A stretch of 64,000 nt of DNA from Robiginitomaculum_A sp036478535. GTDB lineage: Bacteria; Pseudomonadota; Alphaproteobacteria; Caulobacterales; Maricaulaceae. Each line of letters begins with the position of its first letter. Within the stretch, counting starts at the first letter, position 1. Below the pieces are notes generated by a model. It ran no database searches, was not told the DNA's origin, and was given only the letters and a program-made list of their open reading frames with translations. This document shows positions 36,861-46,256 of this stretch, one piece after another. The stretch spans positions 2,356,001 to 2,420,000 of the forward strand of contig OZ245059.1 in NCBI GenBank assembly GCA_965224735.1. The letters are read 5' to 3'. Position numbers and translations under genes: made by a program.

Positions 36861-36880
36861 ATTTTTCTAGGCCCCGTTTT
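36849..36880. terminator. Bidirectional intrinsic terminator
   Basis: ACGGGGC and GCCCCGT form a perfect stem. TTTTAT follows on the plus strand and TTTTTGT on the minus strand. It overlaps the senC stop and serves the convergent senC and lipoprotein genes. Confidence 0.75.
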
Positions 36881-36903
36881 ATTTGGATTATAAGCAGGTA
36901 GGT

Positions 36904-38433
36904 TTACTTATGGTGCAATATTTCAAGGCTCAATTTGCTAATATCAAATTCGCCAGACATAGCGCCGATCACTTCAGACATATCGACAACGCCATTAGGG
37001 TTCATATTGACAGTTACTGTGCCGCCATCACTGAGAAGCGAACCAAGCGCTTTACTAAGTTGACCTGCAATTTTTTGTTGGCCTTCGTCTTGTGCCATCA
37101 TTGGCAAGAAAGCGAGACCCATTGTAGCTTTCTGGCGCAAATCTTTCACAGAGGTGCCTTGTTTCATTGCAGCAAGTTTGAAAGAGCGGTCAAGGATGCT
37201 ATCATCACGGAATGCGATTTTGAACTTGTTAAGCTTCACAATGCTTAAGGCTTTCATAAAGTCGTCTTTATTGCCACCAAACTGTGCACTGTTCACTTTT
37301 TGCATATAGTCTCTATAGTTAGTCATATCCAAATCATAAGAGAGGCGAAACCCATCTTTCAATTCAATATAGCTATCATAGACTTTCATACTGTCATTTG
37401 TCTCGTTTAGCTCGCTTGTTGTTGCCATTGAGAAAGACAGTTCTTCATAACCAAGTGTGGTCAAGGCATCAGTAAACTCTTTTGTTTTTTCTGTCGCTTC
37501 TTTTGGTGCGCGAATGGTTAGCGGTGACATTTTAGACGTGAGGATAATGGTGTCACCTTTTTTCACGGATTTACTAGTCATTGATTGCAAGTTACCGACA
37601 ATGCCGTCCACATCAAAGCTGAAATCCTTCAATGAGATTTTTTTGAAATCGGGACTATAGGGATTTAAAGAAGACGTGATGGCTTTTAGTACTTTTTTGT
37701 TCACCCCTTCCTTGTTAACCTTATCGCCTATGCTTCCATTGGCAATAGCAGCGCTAATAAGGCCATCATATTTTTCAAGATTAATGCCCGTCGCATTCAT
37801 GGAACCAAGATGAAAAGTGACATTTTCTTTGTCAGTAACGTGCATATTAAAATTGCTAAGGCTAATGACACCCGTTTTGTCTGACTCTCTGCCAAAATTT
37901 AGGGCATCGAGTTTCATTTCTGCGTTATCATCTGTGACCTTCATGCCCGCGAGTGAAAACCCGCCAAATTTAATGTCACCCGAGATATTATCAAATGCGT
38001 CTTTATCACCGCCAAAGCTGGCTGCGATCGCATTGGCCAAAGCAGGGGAAGGTTTAATCAGGCTAATATTTTTAATAGTCACGTCGGAGTTAGAGCCATT
38101 TTCTACGCTTTTGGCATGCATATCTATAAATGTAATTTTGTCAAAGTTGGCTTGGTCGCCTTCCATGTGGACACCGACAAGTTTTAGTTTTCCAAAGGTG
38201 ATATCGCCCTGTTCATTGCTTTTAACGCTCACGTCTGTAAATGTGTACGTGCCTGCGCTGCCTTTTTTATCGCCCCAACTAATGATGCCGCTTCCAGATT
38301 CGTTGAGTGACATCGCTGTGAGTGCTTGTTTAGGCGCCTCGCCAGCTTCTTTTTTACCGCAACCGCCAAGCGCTAATGCTGCTGCCACTGCCGCGCTTAG
38401 GGCTAGCGTTGATATTTTATATGTCTGTTTCAT
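36904..38433 (-). CDS. Large lipoprotein of unknown function
   Basis: 509 residues from the ATG at 38433; the frame opens 30 codons upstream, but the lipoprotein signal starts here (MKQTYKISTLALSAAVAAALALGGC, lipobox LGGC). The mature chain is a run of short beta-rich segments of similar type: TYTFTDVSVKSNEQGDITFG, then KLKLVGVHMEGDQANFDKI, SDVTIKNISLIKPSP, GDIKFGGFSLAGMKVTD. Alternating 'F/I-x-F/L-x-N' strands suggest a lipid-transfer or AsmA-like beta-taco fold, but I do not recognise a family. Low Cys, no enzyme motif. It stands alone between senC and IS remains. Confidence 0.75.
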   Translation of the reverse strand: MKQTYKISTLALSAAVAAALALGGCGKKEAGEAPKQALTAMSLNESGSGIISWGDKKGSAGTYTFTDVSVKSNEQGDITFGKLKLVGVHMEGDQANFDKITFIDMHAKSVENGSNSDVTIKNISLIKPSPALANAIAASFGGDKDAFDNISGDIKFGGFSLAGMKVTDDNAEMKLDALNFGRESDKTGVISLSNFNMHVTDKENVTFHLGSMNATGINLEKYDGLISAAIANGSIGDKVNKEGVNKKVLKAITSSLNPYSPDFKKISLKDFSFDVDGIVGNLQSMTSKSVKKGDTIILTSKMSPLTIRAPKEATEKTKEFTDALTTLGYEELSFSMATTSELNETNDSMKVYDSYIELKDGFRLSYDLDMTNYRDYMQKVNSAQFGGNKDDFMKALSIVKLNKFKIAFRDDSILDRSFKLAAMKQGTSVKDLRQKATMGLAFLPMMAQDEGQQKIAGQLSKALGSLLSDGGTVTVNMNPNGVVDMSEVIGAMSGEFDISKLSLEILHHK

Positions 38434-38534
38434 GGTTTTTTTGTCCAGATTAAATGCCAAATTAAATTTGAACATAAAAGACAGGAAAACCAAGACTATT
38501 TCAAGACATTTCTTCAAGAACATAGCACTAAACT

Positions 38535-38830
38535 ATTGAGGGCTCCCCAATAATTGGGCAGTTTTTGGTGTGACTTAAGCTACGTTTTTGTCTGATTAGG
38601 CATGGTTTTTTCGCTTGTGTTTTGAGCGGTAATCGCAACCTGGAACTATACCTGGGCAACGCCGCGATAACGCACACGTTTAAAGCATTTGGAAAACCGC
38701 TCATAGGGGAGCGCATCTGAGCGAGCCAGTGATGCTTCTGACCCTTTGCGCTTTTCGGTGCTTCCGTCCGCCGTTTGCTCAGCGCACGTCCACTCATGAA
38801 ACTTACACCTATGGGTCATACACAAAATGG
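38535..38830 (-). pseudogene. C-terminal remnant of a transposase (IS5/IS1182-like)
   Basis: On the minus strand one frame gives LPYERFSKCFKRVRYRGVAQV, a stop, then FQVAITAQNTSEKTMPNQTK, resembling the C-termini of IS5/IS1182-type transposases (RFKRVRYRG...). No start or DDE core remains. Confidence 0.6.
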
Positions 38831-38839
38831 CCATACACA

Positions 38840-39170
38840 AAAATTTACATTATTCCCTTTTACCCAAGGCTAACCTAGGCTAGACATACGTCTCTTAGAC
38901 AAGACGAAAACAAATTATGCCCATACCGCTCTTTCCATTTTTATTTAGAAAACGTAGAAAAACTCTGCTCACCGCCATCCTACGTCCTCTTCTCCATCAA
39001 GCCCTGCCAAATCTCCGATCGACGAAGCAGGTATCGTGCGCAAGCATTCTTACAATAAGCGTAGATCTATTACGCCCCGCCCCCGCTCATCACAATGACC
39101 GTGCCCAGATGAAAGCTGTGATTCATTGAGCTGCACTCCGTATGGTAAGCCATGAATTCAGAAACCTGCT
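38840..39170. other. Gap before the flavin monooxygenase
   Basis: About 330 bases without a supported gene. An open frame at 38917-39129 has no family features and no ribosome site. The promoter of the monooxygenase gene should lie here. Confidence 0.4.
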
Positions 39171-40622
39171 ATGCCAAAACCGCTTCATACCCTCATTATT
39201 GGCGCAGGCTTTGCGGGCATAGACGCGGCAGTAAAACTGCGCGCTGAGGGTATTGATAATTTTATTATCGCTGAGAAGACTGGCGGCATTAGCGGCACAT
39301 GGCATGACAATACTTACCCAGGAGCGACGTGTGATGTGCCCTCGCATCTTTATAGTTTTTCCTATGCGCCCAATCCAAATTGGAGCCGTAGATTTGCTCC
39401 TTCCGCCGAGATTGAAAAATACGCGCAGGACGTTGTAGAGCAATATGATTTGAAAAAACACATTCGTGCCCACACGAAAATCACGAGCGCGCGTTTTGAT
39501 ACAAAATCCGCTCTTTGGCATATCAATACGAAAGCCGAAGACAGTTTTCAGGCTAGGTTCCTCGTTGTCAGCGTCGCTATACTCGGCACGCCGCAATTTC
39601 CAAATATTAAGGGCATTGATAGTTTCAAAGGCTCCGCCTTTCACTCTGCCCGCTGGAACCATGATGCCAATTTAAAAGGTAAGCGCGTCGCCATAATCGG
39701 CTCTGCCGCCAGCGCCGTGCAAATCACTCCGCCAGTGTCCAATATGGCAGACAAATTATATGTGCTCCAGCGCACTCCTAATTATGTTATCCCGCGCGGC
39801 GACCGGGCTTACACAAACCTTGAGAAATTTTTGTTCAATCGCCTACCTTTCTATGTGAAAGTGCCACGTATCTTGATTTATCTTTATCTTGATTTGATGT
39901 TTATTCGCGGGTTCAAGCAGGGCAGTTTTTTCAATAAATACATGACTTCTCTCGCGCGAAAATTTCGTAAGAAACAAATAAAAGATGATACCTTGCGCGC
40001 CAAACTAACCCCTGATTATCCTATGGGTTGCAAACGGGTTTTACTGAGCGATAATTATTATACCGCCTTACAAAAAAATAATGTAGAACTGGTAACAGAC
40101 GCGATTGAGCACATTACACCCAAAGGCATATTAATGGCATCAGGACGCGAAATACAGACAGATATCCTTGTCTTTGCCACAGGGTTTAACGCCACCGATT
40201 TTATGCCAGGTTTAAACTTGACAGGTATACATGGCGCAACCCTAAAAGAGTGGCGCAAGACATCTTACGCACACAAAGGCCTGACCATAGAAAACATGCC
40301 CAATGCCTTTTTTATGCTTGGCCCCAATACATACCTTGGGCACTCCTCCATGATTTTAATGATTGAAGCGCAGAACAAATATATGCTGCAGCTTATGGGA
40401 CAAATAGGCGAAGGCCAATATGCCAGCCCCAAACCCAAAGCGGTCAAAGACTATAATAACTGGCTACACGGCCAGTTCTCAAACACTATATGGGCCACAT
40501 CTTGCGCGTCATGGTATAAGCGCGAAGATGGATCCATCCCGACAATTTGGCCGTTCCCGACTTACAAATATACCAAAATGATGAAGCGCTCCGATACAGA
40601 CGAATTTGACTTTAATCACTGA
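39171..40622 (+). CDS. Flavin monooxygenase, Baeyer-Villiger type
   Basis: 483 residues. FAD site LIIGAGFAGIDAAVKLR; GGISGTWHDNTYPGATCDVPSHLYSFSY is the conserved FAD/substrate segment of BVMOs; FKGSAFHSARWNHD matches the BVMO fingerprint FxGxxxHxxxW; KRVAIIGSAASAVQITPPV is the NADPH site; DILVFATGFNATDFMPG the ATG-FG motif. It inserts oxygen into ketones or N/S-oxygenates substrates. The substrate is unknown. The final codons and the TGA stop lie at the edge of an IS481 remnant, so the original C-terminus may have been replaced. Confidence 0.88.
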   Translation: MPKPLHTLIIGAGFAGIDAAVKLRAEGIDNFIIAEKTGGISGTWHDNTYPGATCDVPSHLYSFSYAPNPNWSRRFAPSAEIEKYAQDVVEQYDLKKHIRAHTKITSARFDTKSALWHINTKAEDSFQARFLVVSVAILGTPQFPNIKGIDSFKGSAFHSARWNHDANLKGKRVAIIGSAASAVQITPPVSNMADKLYVLQRTPNYVIPRGDRAYTNLEKFLFNRLPFYVKVPRILIYLYLDLMFIRGFKQGSFFNKYMTSLARKFRKKQIKDDTLRAKLTPDYPMGCKRVLLSDNYYTALQKNNVELVTDAIEHITPKGILMASGREIQTDILVFATGFNATDFMPGLNLTGIHGATLKEWRKTSYAHKGLTIENMPNAFFMLGPNTYLGHSSMILMIEAQNKYMLQLMGQIGEGQYASPKPKAVKDYNNWLHGQFSNTIWATSCASWYKREDGSIPTIWPFPTYKYTKMMKRSDTDEFDFNH

Positions 40623-40830
40623 TTGATCTTGGTTAAGCGGTGCTCAATATTATGTTCGCGGCACACGCGCTCAAAGATATGCTCACCAGCATGTGTATCC
40701 TTGGAGCAGTTGGTAAATTGGATGCCATTATCGGTCAAAATGGTATGGATATGATAGGGTATAAGCTTGATAGTGTTGCGCAAGAACTGAGCCGCTATCA
40801 TCTTGCTCATGCGTGGGTGTAGCTCCACAT
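40618..40830 (-). pseudogene. Internal fragment of IS481 transposase
   Basis: The minus strand reads MELHPRMSKMIAAQFLRNTI then HTILTDNGIQFTNCS and EHNIEHRLTKINQ, matching the IS481 at 48.6 kb (ELHPRMTKMIAAQFLRNTI, ILTDNGIQFTN, HDIQHRLTKINH). Both ends of the element are missing here. It supplies the stop codon of the monooxygenase gene. Confidence 0.85.
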
Positions 40831-41014
40831 AGGTGAATGAGTCTCAAAACACATGAACTTATACAGATGTGGTCTGTATGTGTTGTATTTTTCAACCGCT
40901 TTTCGGAGCCATGAGATATGAGCTAAGAAAAGCAGTTGAAAAATACAATACATATAGACCACATCACGCCCTTGCAGGGCTAACACCAATGGCTGTATAA
41001 GTTCATATAGATGT
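40831..41014. mobile_element. Rearranged IS-A remains with a long hairpin
   Basis: 40831-40865 is the IS-A left end in reverse. 40866-40907 equals IS-A internal sequence. 40908-40992 is the same internal sequence in the opposite direction. 40994-41014 is the IS-A right end in reverse (TGTATAAGTTCATATAGATGT). The inner parts form a hairpin with arms of about 38 bases (GATGTGGTCT... and ...AGACCACATC). Confidence 0.82.
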
Positions 41015-41050
41015 CAAGGTGAAATTCGGAGTATCAAGGATTCTGGGTAT
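41012..41050. mobile_element. Solo IS630-type end
   Basis: TGTCAAGGTGAAATTCGG followed by GATTCTGGGTATA parallels the right end of the intact IS630 at 52.3-53.5 kb (TGTCAAGGTGAAACTCGG, GAATCTGGGATATA). It directly joins an IS-A end and lies about 70 bases before uvrB. Confidence 0.65.
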
Positions 41051-41121
41051 AACCTTTTATTGCGACAAAATTATGTTCTCTTTTTGTTGTAAAACTTGCG
41101 AAAAGCATTATCTTAATACTC

Positions 41122-43290
41122 ATGTCAAAATCATCTGAAGTTCGCGAAGTCCCGCAAAAAATTATAAGTCAGTTCGAAGCGTTACAAAAAAAATGGGTGC
41201 CGCACAGACCTGCCCGCCCCGAAAAAATGGATGGCGGGAGAGCCTTTCGCCTTGTCTCACCTTTCACGCCAAAAGGTGACCAGCCTGCCGCAATAAAAGA
41301 ATTGTGCGCGAATATCGACACGGGTGAGCGCGACCAGATATTACTCGGCGTTACGGGGTCGGGGAAAACATTCACAATGGCGAAAATCATAGAGCAAACC
41401 CAGCGCCCTGCTCTAATTATGGCTCCAAACAAGACCTTGGCCGCTCAGCTTTACGGAGAATTTAAAGCCTTCTTCCCAGACAATGCGGTTGAATATTTCG
41501 TCTCTTACTATGATTATTACCAACCCGAAGCTTATGTACCGCGTACAGACACGTTCATAGAAAAAGACAGCCAGGTCAATGAACAAATCGACCGTATGCG
41601 CCATGCGGCTACGCGGGCAATTCTTGAGCGTGACGATGTGATTATCGTCGCTTCGGTGTCGTGCATTTACGGTATAGGATCCGTGGAAACTTATACAGAA
41701 ATGACAACGGATTTATCGATTAGACAAGCTTTGGATCCTCGCAAACTGATGACCGAGTTGGTAGCTATGCAATATCAACGCAATGAAATGGCTTTCACCC
41801 GCGGCACATTTCGTGTGCGCGGAGACTGCATAGAAATTTTCCCAGCCCATTATGATGATCAAGCTTGGCGCGTTGATTTTTTTGGTGACGAAATTGATAG
41901 TATTTCGGCCTTTGATCCGCTCACGGGAAAACGCATAAAAGCGTTGGAGCATGTGCGGGTCTATGCCAATTCTCATTATGTGACACCGCGACCGACTATG
42001 GATACTGCGGCCAAACAAATAAAGCGCGACCTTAAAGTTCAACTCACTGAATTTGACAAAGAACACAAACTTCTGGAATCTCAACGGCTTGCCCAGCGCA
42101 CAGAGTTTGATCTTGAGATGATAGCGGCGGCAGGATTTTGCACAGGTATTGAAAATTACTCACGTTATCTGACAGGCCGAAACACAGGTGAGCCACCGCC
42201 AACTTTGTTTGAATATTTACCCGATAATTGTCTTCTTTTTATGGACGAGAGCCATGTGAGCATTCCGCAAATTGGCGCAATGTCCAAGGGTGATATGAAC
42301 CGTAAGTCTACCCTCGCCGCTCATGGGTTTCGCCTGCCGAGCTGTATTGATAATCGCCCCCTACAATTTGCCGAATGGGACGCTATGCGTCCGCAATCCG
42401 TTTATGTTTCAGCCACGCCCGGAAAATGGGAAATTAACCGAACGGAAGGTGTTTTTGTCGAGCAAATCATACGCCCAACTGGCTTGATTGATCCGCCCGT
42501 CGAAGTGCGCCCTGTTTCCAAGGACGGCGCATCACAAGTCGATGATATTATCGACGAAGTTCAAAAAACCACGGCCAAAGGATTTCGGTCCCTTGTCACA
42601 ACATTGACAAAAAAAATGGCCGAGGACCTGACCGAATATATGCACGACCAAGGCATTAAAGTGCGCTATATGCACTCGGATGTAGACACGTTAGAGCGCA
42701 TAGAAATCATCCGAGATTTGCGGCTTGGCGTGTTTGATGTGCTTATCGGGATTAACCTTTTACGCGAAGGTTTAGATATTCCAGAATGTGCCTTTGTTGG
42801 TATATTAGACGCAGACAAAGAAGGCTTTTTACGCAGCGAGACCTCTATGATTCAAACTATTGGCCGCGCCGCACGAAACAAAGAAGCCAAAGTTGTACTC
42901 TACGCAGACAAAATCACTGGCTCCATGCAGCGTGCTATGGACGAAACAGACCGTCGCCGTAAAATCCAAGACGAGCATAATAAAAAACACGGCATAACGC
43001 CAATGAGCGTGTCTAAATCCGTTAATGATATTGTTGGCGACACTCAGGCCGCTGATAAAATAAAAAGCGATGCTGCCCGCCTCACCCCCACCGGCCAGCT
43101 TAAGAAAAAGTATCAAGAGGTTGCAGAAGCTGGCGCAGAGTTTATTTATGACAGCGGCGTCAGTGCAGGCGGTAACCTAACAGCCATTGTAGCAGAACTT
43201 GAAAAACAAATGTTTACCGCTGCCGAAAACCTTGAGTTTGAAGAAGCCGCAAAGATTCGCGACGAGATGATGAGGCTGAAAGGAGAATAG
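41122..43290 (+). CDS. uvrB: Excinuclease ABC subunit B
   Basis: 722 residues. FTPKGDQPAAIKELC, the Walker A LLGVTGSGKTFTMAKII, the beta-hairpin YFVSYYDYYQPEAYVPRTDTFIEKD, DESHVSIPQIGAM (motif II), and IGINLLREGLDIPEC and QTIGRAARN (motifs V/VI) are all present. The C-terminal UvrC-binding helix pair ends LEFEEAAKIRDEMMRLK. It binds damaged DNA after UvrA and positions the UvrC cuts. Start ATG at 41122. Upstream are only IS remains, so its promoter must lie between 41050 and 41120 or in IS sequence. Confidence 0.97.
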   Translation: MSKSSEVREVPQKIISQFEALQKKWVPHRPARPEKMDGGRAFRLVSPFTPKGDQPAAIKELCANIDTGERDQILLGVTGSGKTFTMAKIIEQTQRPALIMAPNKTLAAQLYGEFKAFFPDNAVEYFVSYYDYYQPEAYVPRTDTFIEKDSQVNEQIDRMRHAATRAILERDDVIIVASVSCIYGIGSVETYTEMTTDLSIRQALDPRKLMTELVAMQYQRNEMAFTRGTFRVRGDCIEIFPAHYDDQAWRVDFFGDEIDSISAFDPLTGKRIKALEHVRVYANSHYVTPRPTMDTAAKQIKRDLKVQLTEFDKEHKLLESQRLAQRTEFDLEMIAAAGFCTGIENYSRYLTGRNTGEPPPTLFEYLPDNCLLFMDESHVSIPQIGAMSKGDMNRKSTLAAHGFRLPSCIDNRPLQFAEWDAMRPQSVYVSATPGKWEINRTEGVFVEQIIRPTGLIDPPVEVRPVSKDGASQVDDIIDEVQKTTAKGFRSLVTTLTKKMAEDLTEYMHDQGIKVRYMHSDVDTLERIEIIRDLRLGVFDVLIGINLLREGLDIPECAFVGILDADKEGFLRSETSMIQTIGRAARNKEAKVVLYADKITGSMQRAMDETDRRRKIQDEHNKKHGITPMSVSKSVNDIVGDTQAADKIKSDAARLTPTGQLKKKYQEVAEAGAEFIYDSGVSAGGNLTAIVAELEKQMFTAAENLEFEEAAKIRDEMMRLKGE

Positions 43291-43314
43291 TGCGTGCCCA
43301 GTTAGTTTTGTGAC

Positions 43315-43402
43315 AGTGTGTCTGGTTTATTAAAACGCCACTCGCATTCTTTCAAAAATAGGCCGAAATCAACCTTGGGTACACCGTTGAATTTGCGCAT
43401 AT
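43315..43402 (-). pseudogene. C-terminal fragment of an IS1595/ISXO2-type transposase
   Basis: The minus strand reads YMRKFNGVPKVDFGLFLKEC then EWRFNKPDTLSQ, typical of the end of IS1595-type transposases (KFNG-P----F-LFLKECE-RFN). Only about 30 codons remain. Confidence 0.65.
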
Positions 43403-43521
43403 AAGCTTGGCCTAGTTATCTGGGACAGCTCCAATTTTAACCATAAGACAGCTCCAGATACGGCGCGTCATGAAATCAAAAAAGGATGCAAAAAAACGAC
43501 TCTAACCAAAAGCAGGATACT

Positions 43522-44337
43522 CTAGTCGCTCATAGCTTCCAAATCAGCACTGGCTTGTTTAACGGCGGTTTCCATACGCGTTTCAGCGTCTTCAAGGTTT
43601 TTCTTGGGGTCTTTATAATAAGCAGTTTTCTTCATAAGCCCCATCATGATTTTATTGAGTAGGCGGCCCAAAACCCCCATAGGTCTATCAAAATCAAACA
43701 GTAGAATAACGCGCTCTTCATCCGTTTCGTTCCAAACTTCGTGATTATAAGTATCGTCAAGAACAAACACTTTACCTTTTTTCCAAGGTTTAATTTCATT
43801 GCCTACGCGGATACGGCATTTTTTATAATCTTGTGGGATGATAAGTCCTAAATGCGCTCGCAATATCCCTTTGGTTACGCCGTTGTGCGCAGGAATATGA
43901 TAACCAGGCGCAAGGATTGAGAACCAAGCCGTTTGCAAATTTGGGATTGACTCTAAAAGCTCGGCTGACACAGGCGTTATAGCCGTGTTCTTCTCAAGCC
44001 GCGTGCCAAAGCCGTACAAAACATAGGTCTTCCATTGGTTTTTTTTGGCAATTCGGTACTGGTCTGGAGATATATCTTCGAACCCTGGAATAGCATCACG
44101 GAATTTAAGCACGGCTTGCGCCTCTTTTTCTATTTCCTCCCAACGGTCTTCAAATTGTTGCAGGAACGGGAAAATATCCTTATCAACAAATGGAGTTGTC
44201 GGAACCTTCGAGGATTTCGTTTGCACACGATCCACCCAACGTAATAATTTCTTCCCTGTTTTTTTGATAAATTTACGGCGTCCGCCTGAAATTGATTTTG
44301 GACGCTCAGGCGCTGGTATGTCTTGTATATTAGCCAT
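43522..44337 (-). CDS. Aspartyl/asparaginyl beta-hydroxylase-domain protein (LpxO-like)
   Basis: 271 residues. The double-stranded beta-helix core shows AWFSILAPGYHIPAHNGVTKGILRAHLGL and VFVLDDTYNHEVWNETDEERVILLFDF, which hold the Fe(II)/2-oxoglutarate ligands (His in PAHNG, His in YNHEV) and the Arg of the Asp/Arg hydroxylase family. Relatives LpxO and OlsC hydroxylate fatty acyl chains of lipid A and ornithine lipids. It is the last gene of the five-gene operon, four bases after the cyclopropane synthase, so a lipid acyl group is the likely substrate (inference). No membrane anchor is obvious. Confidence 0.82.
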   Translation of the reverse strand: MANIQDIPAPERPKSISGGRRKFIKKTGKKLLRWVDRVQTKSSKVPTTPFVDKDIFPFLQQFEDRWEEIEKEAQAVLKFRDAIPGFEDISPDQYRIAKKNQWKTYVLYGFGTRLEKNTAITPVSAELLESIPNLQTAWFSILAPGYHIPAHNGVTKGILRAHLGLIIPQDYKKCRIRVGNEIKPWKKGKVFVLDDTYNHEVWNETDEERVILLFDFDRPMGVLGRLLNKIMMGLMKKTAYYKDPKKNLEDAETRMETAVKQASADLEAMSD

Positions 44338-44341
44338 TATT

Positions 44342-45568
44342 TTAACTTTGCTTTTGTATCAAACGTGCTTCTGTATCAAACATATAGTCTCTTGTAATAG
44401 GTAGTGCCCCCACTTGTTTAGAGAGCTGAATTTGAAAATTCATATTCTTGCTATACCTAAACGAAAACTCGCTGATAATTAAATAGAATTCCCACATACG
44501 ACAAAACCGCTCATCCATCATAGTGGCCATTTTGTCGCGGCTTTGTTGAAAGCGCTTTTCCCACTCAAGACAAGTTTCCGCATAATGCAGGCGTAATATC
44601 TCTATATCCGTCACCCAAAGCCCTGATTGCTCGATCACAGCCAACGTTTCAGAAAGCGCGGGCGAGTAACCGCCCGGGAAAATATATTTACGAATCCAGC
44701 GTGCAGTAGAGCCAGGGCCGCCTCTGCGGCCTATTGAGTGGAGTAGCATCGAACCATCATCTGTAAGCAGATCTGAAATTTTGCTAAAAAATTCGGCATA
44801 GTGTGGCACCCCCACATGTTCAAACATGCCAACAGAAACAATCCGGTCGAATGGCTCTTTCTGGTCACGATAATCTTCTAGTAAAATGTCAACTTTACCC
44901 TCTAAGCCATGTTCTTTCACGCGCTCGGTTGCCAAAGCATGTTGCTGAGTAGACAGCGTTACTCCCGTGACATGCACATCAAAATTTTCAGCCAAATAAA
45001 TAGCCATACCGCCCCAACCACAACCAATATCAAGTACTTTTTGCCCTGGCTGAATGTTCATTTTCGCAGCTATATGGCGTTTTTTAGCTATTTGAGCCTC
45101 CTCAAGGCTCATGTCTGATTTTTCATAATAAGCGCAAGAATATTGCATATCCTCACCCAAGAACAGTTTATAAAAATCATTTGAGAGATCGTAATGATGC
45201 TCTACATTTTCTTTGGCTTTGGACCTTAGGTTCTTTTGGTGGAACCGTTTTATGTGTTTATAATATTTACGGATCCGTTTTTGGTGGCCTTGTCCCCGTA
45301 AATTTTTGGCGTTTTTAGCAAACACCAAAAGGAAATCACGAATACTCGTCCCCGCCTCCATAGCCAACGTGCCGTCCATATAAGCTTCACCTGCCTTAAG
45401 TTCAGGATTTAAAAACAGGCTTGTGTATAATTTTTTATCATGAAGTTTAATCGCTGCGATTGGCCCCCCATCATCTTGGCCAAAAACATGGGCTTTTCCG
45501 CTAACGTCAATAATGGTTAGCTTTCCAGTTTTAACAAATCTTTGCATCATTTTTGATAATAGCCTCAC
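44342..45568 (-). CDS. cfa: Cyclopropane-fatty-acyl-phospholipid synthase family protein
   Basis: 408 residues from a GTG at 45568, four bases after the HAD stop and with AAGGA at the right distance; a longer frame to 45607 would overlap the HAD gene. ENVEHHYDLSNDFYKLFLGEDMQYSCAYY and the SAM site GQKVLDIGCGWGGMAIYLAE are diagnostic, followed by FDRIVSVGMFEHVGVPHYAEFF and SIGRRGGPGSTARWIRKYIFPGGYSPAL. It adds a methylene bridge (or a methyl group) to unsaturated acyl chains from SAM. In this operon it may modify a special lipid instead of bulk phospholipid. Confidence 0.9.
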   Translation of the reverse strand: MRLLSKMMQRFVKTGKLTIIDVSGKAHVFGQDDGGPIAAIKLHDKKLYTSLFLNPELKAGEAYMDGTLAMEAGTSIRDFLLVFAKNAKNLRGQGHQKRIRKYYKHIKRFHQKNLRSKAKENVEHHYDLSNDFYKLFLGEDMQYSCAYYEKSDMSLEEAQIAKKRHIAAKMNIQPGQKVLDIGCGWGGMAIYLAENFDVHVTGVTLSTQQHALATERVKEHGLEGKVDILLEDYRDQKEPFDRIVSVGMFEHVGVPHYAEFFSKISDLLTDDGSMLLHSIGRRGGPGSTARWIRKYIFPGGYSPALSETLAVIEQSGLWVTDIEILRLHYAETCLEWEKRFQQSRDKMATMMDERFCRMWEFYLIISEFSFRYSKNMNFQIQLSKQVGALPITRDYMFDTEARLIQKQS

Positions 45569-45572
45569 GCGC

Positions 45573-46256
45573 CTATCCTTTATCCCAGTCCTGTATTTTA
45601 AAACCATATTTGGTCGCTAGATTTGCCAATTTTGGGCTAGGATTCACACCTATTCCTACATCAGCCCAACGCAGTATATCAAGATCAGAACTCGAATCTG
45701 AATACATTGTTATGTGGGCTTGATCGCGAGAATACCCAATATCCTTTTCAAGATATGCTTTGACCATCTCAAGCTTGCCCCGGCCATAACAGTTTTGCGA
45801 TCCAAGTTTTGGCTTTAATTTTTCATTTTCATCATAGGTCACCTTCGTGCAAACAATTTCCGTTATGCCAAGGCGGTCTGCTATCGGGGCAACCACAAGG
45901 TCTACCGCCGCGCTCGCAATAACGATTCTATCCCCTTGTTCTTTGTGAAATTTAAGCATTTGTAACGAGCGGGCGCGCAGCCCATTATCAACTTCGTTTT
46001 GAGCAAAATTTTGAGCGCGCAGTTCTAATTCTCTGCGCGAACGCCCCGATAAAGTCCACCGCATCATCGTCTCTTTTACACGCTCGCGCGGGCCAAACCC
46101 GATCATGTATTTTATTTGGGAAAAAACACTCGCCATAACAAAAGCAAGCCACTTAAATGGACGATCATGTATGCTAGTAGACACAAAACGACCCCATGTC
46201 CCTTTAACCGTTAAAGTTTGATCAAGATCGAAAATAGCGATGCGCTGTTTATCCAT
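45573..46256 (-). CDS. HAD-IB family phosphatase
   Basis: 227 residues. Motif I AIFDLDQTLTVKGTW (nucleophile Asp, DxDxT), motif II region RIVIASAAVDLVV, and motif IV MYSDSSSDLDILRWADVGIGVNP. This is the PSP/SerB-like HAD-IB group, which includes phosphoserine phosphatase and the PgpC-type phosphatidylglycerophosphatase. Its start overlaps the upstream gene by eight bases, so it is part of the lipid operon; a phosphate on a lipid precursor or on an activated head group is a plausible substrate. Confidence 0.87.
   Translation of the reverse strand: MDKQRIAIFDLDQTLTVKGTWGRFVSTSIHDRPFKWLAFVMASVFSQIKYMIGFGPRERVKETMMRWTLSGRSRRELELRAQNFAQNEVDNGLRARSLQMLKFHKEQGDRIVIASAAVDLVVAPIADRLGITEIVCTKVTYDENEKLKPKLGSQNCYGRGKLEMVKAYLEKDIGYSRDQAHITMYSDSSSDLDILRWADVGIGVNPSPKLANLATKYGFKIQDWDKG

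Noticed and set aside
38917..39129. 70-residue open frame before the flavin monooxygenase
   Set aside because: Composition is unlike a protein, no ribosome site, lies among IS remains.
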